From: Gammaproteobacteria bacterium
GTDB taxonomy: Bacteria > Pseudomonadota > Gammaproteobacteria > Eutrophobiales > Eutrophobiaceae
Assembly (NCBI GenBank): GCA_009843675.1
Contig: VYCZ01000381.1
Span: 1-8,434 of the forward strand
Length of the DNA stretch: 8,434 bases
Direction: 5' to 3'
The position numbers and the translations under genes were made by a program. The notes below the pieces were generated by a model that was not told the origin of the DNA, did not search any database, and worked only from the letters and a program-made list of their open reading frames with translations. Shown here one piece after another: positions 6,928 to 8,434 of the stretch. Within the stretch, counting starts at the first letter, position 1, and each line of letters opens with the position of its first letter.

Positions 6928-7799
6928 GGACGGAAATGCTGCACAAGCAATCCGGCAACGATCAGCACTAATACCATTATCGTCGTCACGGCAATTGCCT
7001 CGCCGAGGATCCGGCTGATGAAGATCAGTGACAGGAACGGTGAGAGGAAAATAAGTGTGCTGACTTTTGCCGCAGTTTTCGATAAGCGCAATGCGGCGAG
7101 CCACAAAATATAGGTAACGCCCATTTCAAACAGCCCCACGTAAACGCCGGCCAGGATGCCGGCCGTGCCGATGGAAGAGAGATCCGACCAGAGCCAGCAG
7201 GCAGCCGCAACGAAGGGGATACTGAACAGGAAGCTGATGAACAGGCCGGTGACGGGTTCGACATGGTCTTTCGTTTTCAGCAGCCAGTAGAACGCCCAGA
7301 TGATCGTGCTGCCGAGCGCCAGAAAAATCCCCTGCGTGCTTAACTCCCCCTCCGGGAACCGGCCGCCGCTGAAACAGATAACGAGCACCCCGGAATAACA
7401 GATAACCGTGGCCATGCAATCAAAGCGGGTGATCCGGTGTTTCAGGATGGGCACCGACAGCAGCATCAGCGTTATCGCCCAGGTGTAATTCAATGCCTGG
7501 GCCACCTGCGCCGGCAGCAGGTCATAGGCCCTGAACAGGACCAGGTAATAACAGAACGGGTTCAATATACCCAGGCAGGCCAGCCGCAGGTAATCCCGTT
7601 TCCCCAGGCTTGCCGGAATTTTTAGCCTGCCCGTTAGCACCACCACCAGCAACAGGCACAGGGTCGCGGTTACGCTTGCTACCAGCAACAACTGGAACAC
7701 GTCAAGATAACGCAGGGAAATCTTGAACGCGGTCGCAACCGTCGACCACAACAACACGGCGCTCAGCGCAAACAGGTATGCCTTATGCTGGTTGGTCAA
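6912..7799 (-). CDS. DMT superfamily EamA-type membrane transporter
   Basis: A 295-residue inner-membrane protein with about ten hydrophobic helices, at roughly 8-27, 34-56, 70-92, 97-116, 125-142, 152-171, 181-203, 208-232, 240-261 and 267-287. They form two five-helix EamA halves, as usual for drug/metabolite transporters that move small metabolites or amino acids. ALLWS-like (VLLWSTVATAFK, 16-27) and ALNYTWAITLML (99-110) segments are typical. The start is a TTG at 7799. It is chosen because TNQHKAYLFAL begins where related proteins begin, and the same frame is closed upstream by TGA with no in-frame ATG or GTG before it. An ATG at 7833 is in another frame. No clear Shine-Dalgarno sequence is seen. 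The gene converges on the thiolase and is divergent from the crotonase-fold gene. Substrate and direction of transport are unknown. Confidence 0.88.
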   Translation of the reverse strand: MTNQHKAYLFALSAVLLWSTVATAFKISLRYLDVFQLLLVASVTATLCLLLVVVLTGRLKIPASLGKRDYLRLACLGILNPFCYYLVLFRAYDLLPAQVAQALNYTWAITLMLLSVPILKHRITRFDCMATVICYSGVLVICFSGGRFPEGELSTQGIFLALGSTIIWAFYWLLKTKDHVEPVTGLFISFLFSIPFVAAACWLWSDLSSIGTAGILAGVYVGLFEMGVTYILWLAALRLSKTAAKVSTLIFLSPFLSLIFISRILGEAIAVTTIMVLVLIVAGLLVQHFRPRIKD

Positions 7800-7930
7800 G
7801 GTCAGCGCGGGGACACTCAGATATCGCCGTCATAATGTATGAATTCCACGTTGATACAGTGTACCAGCAGTTTCCATCGGCAGACACACCGGGATTCGTG
7901 TTTCTGTAGTAAACTATGGGCACACACATT

Positions 7931-7936
7931 GAGGAG
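7931..7936 (+). promoter_or_regulatory. Ribosome binding site of the ECHDC3-like gene
   Basis: GAGGAG lies 8 bases before the ATG at 7945 and settles that start. The rest of the 145-bp divergent spacer (7800-7944) shows no sigma-70 promoter pair that I can defend on either strand. Confidence 0.75.
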
Positions 7937-7944
7937 ATTCCTGT

Positions 7945-8434
7945 ATGGCTTCAACGGCACAAACCCTGGTTGAAGAACCGATCCTGTTGACCGGGGTAAG
8001 CTCGGGTATTGCAACCCTGACATTGAACAGGCCGCGCCAGTACAATGCCTTGTCCGAAGAAATGTTGATCACATTGCAGGATGCTTTGGAAAACGTAGCC
8101 GGGGATGAAACAGTACGGGTAGTGGTCATCGCGGCAAACGGCAAGGCATTTTGCGCAGGCCACGACCTCAAGGAAATGCGTTCCAGCGAAGACCGTGCGT
8201 TTCACCAGGCGCTGTTCGACCGTTGCGGTACGATGATGCAGACCATCCAGAACCTGCCGCAACCGGTTATTGCCAAAGTGAATGGAATTGCTACGGCGGC
8301 TGGTTGCCAATTGGTGGCCCAGTGTGACCTGGCGGTCGCTGCCGATACGGCGCGCTTTGCCGTGTCCGGCATCAACGTGGGTTTGTTCTGTTCCACGCCG
8401 GCAGTGCCCCTGAGCCGCAACATGCACCGCAAGC
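7945..8434 (+). CDS. Enoyl-CoA hydratase/isomerase family protein, ECHDC3-like, 3'-truncated by window edge
   Basis: The first 163 residues of a crotonase-fold protein, usually about 260 long. LNRPRQYNALS (27-37) is the family start. FCAGHDLKEM (69-78) supplies the first oxyanion-hole backbone, and VNGIATAAGCQLVAQCDLAV (112-131) the second. GINVGLFCSTPAVPL (142-156) strongly resembles human ECHDC3 and its bacterial relatives. The two catalytic glutamates of classical enoyl-CoA hydratase (Glu144 and Glu164 in rat) fall at Gln122 and Gly142. Acyl-CoA binding is therefore likely, but ordinary hydration of enoyl-CoA is doubtful. A good Shine-Dalgarno sequence supports the ATG. The gene is divergent from the transporter gene. 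Family is firm; the reaction is unknown, and standard pipelines would probably call it enoyl-CoA hydratase. Confidence 0.92.
   Translation, partial: MASTAQTLVEEPILLTGVSSGIATLTLNRPRQYNALSEEMLITLQDALENVAGDETVRVVVIAANGKAFCAGHDLKEMRSSEDRAFHQALFDRCGTMMQTIQNLPQPVIAKVNGIATAAGCQLVAQCDLAVAADTARFAVSGINVGLFCSTPAVPLSRNMHRK

Noticed and set aside
7783..7833. 16-codon minus-strand leader frame from an ATG overlapping the transporter's TTG start
   Set aside because: It has no ribosome binding site or peptide features. A frameshifted true start was considered, but the TTG already gives the N-terminus expected for the family.
7851..7856. TTGATA as a possible -35 box for the ECHDC3-like gene
   Set aside because: No acceptable -10 hexamer lies 16-18 bases downstream.
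7951..8427. 158-codon minus-strand open frame at the right edge
   Set aside because: Antisense to the ECHDC3-like gene, which has a clear ribosome binding site and conserved motifs.

Overview
The window looks like ordinary chromosome from a moderately GC-rich proteobacterium, most likely an uncultured gammaproteobacterium. This rests on a proteobacterial-type GluQ, a BisC/DMSO-reductase-type enzyme, an ECHDC3-like crotonase and intergenic REP-like repeats of kinds common in that group. Species cannot be assigned from the sequence. I see no rRNA, tRNA, CRISPR array, transposase gene or prophage gene.

Layout. Positions 2-1606 (+) hold the C-terminal seven-eighths of a tungsten-type aldehyde:ferredoxin oxidoreductase whose start lies left of the window. 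It converges on, and overlaps by 8 bp, a MagIII/Nth-like DNA glycosylase on the minus strand (1599-2240). A short divergent spacer (2241-2329) carries a perfect 26-bp palindrome and a 9-bp tandem repeat that runs into the start codon of gluQ (2330-3193, +). Forty bases later comes a complete 782-residue bis-MGD molybdoenzyme of the BisC/DMSO reductase family (3234-5582, +). A 133-bp gap with a composite, hairpin-rich REP-like element (5607-5702) leads directly into the ribosome binding site of a thiolase (5716-6900, +). A ten-helix DMT/EamA transporter lies convergently on the minus strand (6912-7799). After a 145-bp divergent spacer, a crotonase-fold protein of the ECHDC3 type begins at 7945 and runs off the right edge.

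How the genes might work together. Two pyranopterin enzymes (AOR and the BisC-like reductase) and two acyl-CoA enzymes (thiolase and the ECHDC3-like protein) lie within 8.4 kb. Aldehyde oxidation to acids and acyl-CoA metabolism could be linked, but strand changes and spacers argue against one operon. Only gluQ and the reductase are close enough for plausible co-transcription. I find no convincing new multi-gene system. The points worth checking are the degenerate Fe-S motif of the glycosylase, the crotonase lacking both catalytic glutamates, the unassigned substrate of the cytoplasmic molybdoenzyme, and three intergenic repeat structures.
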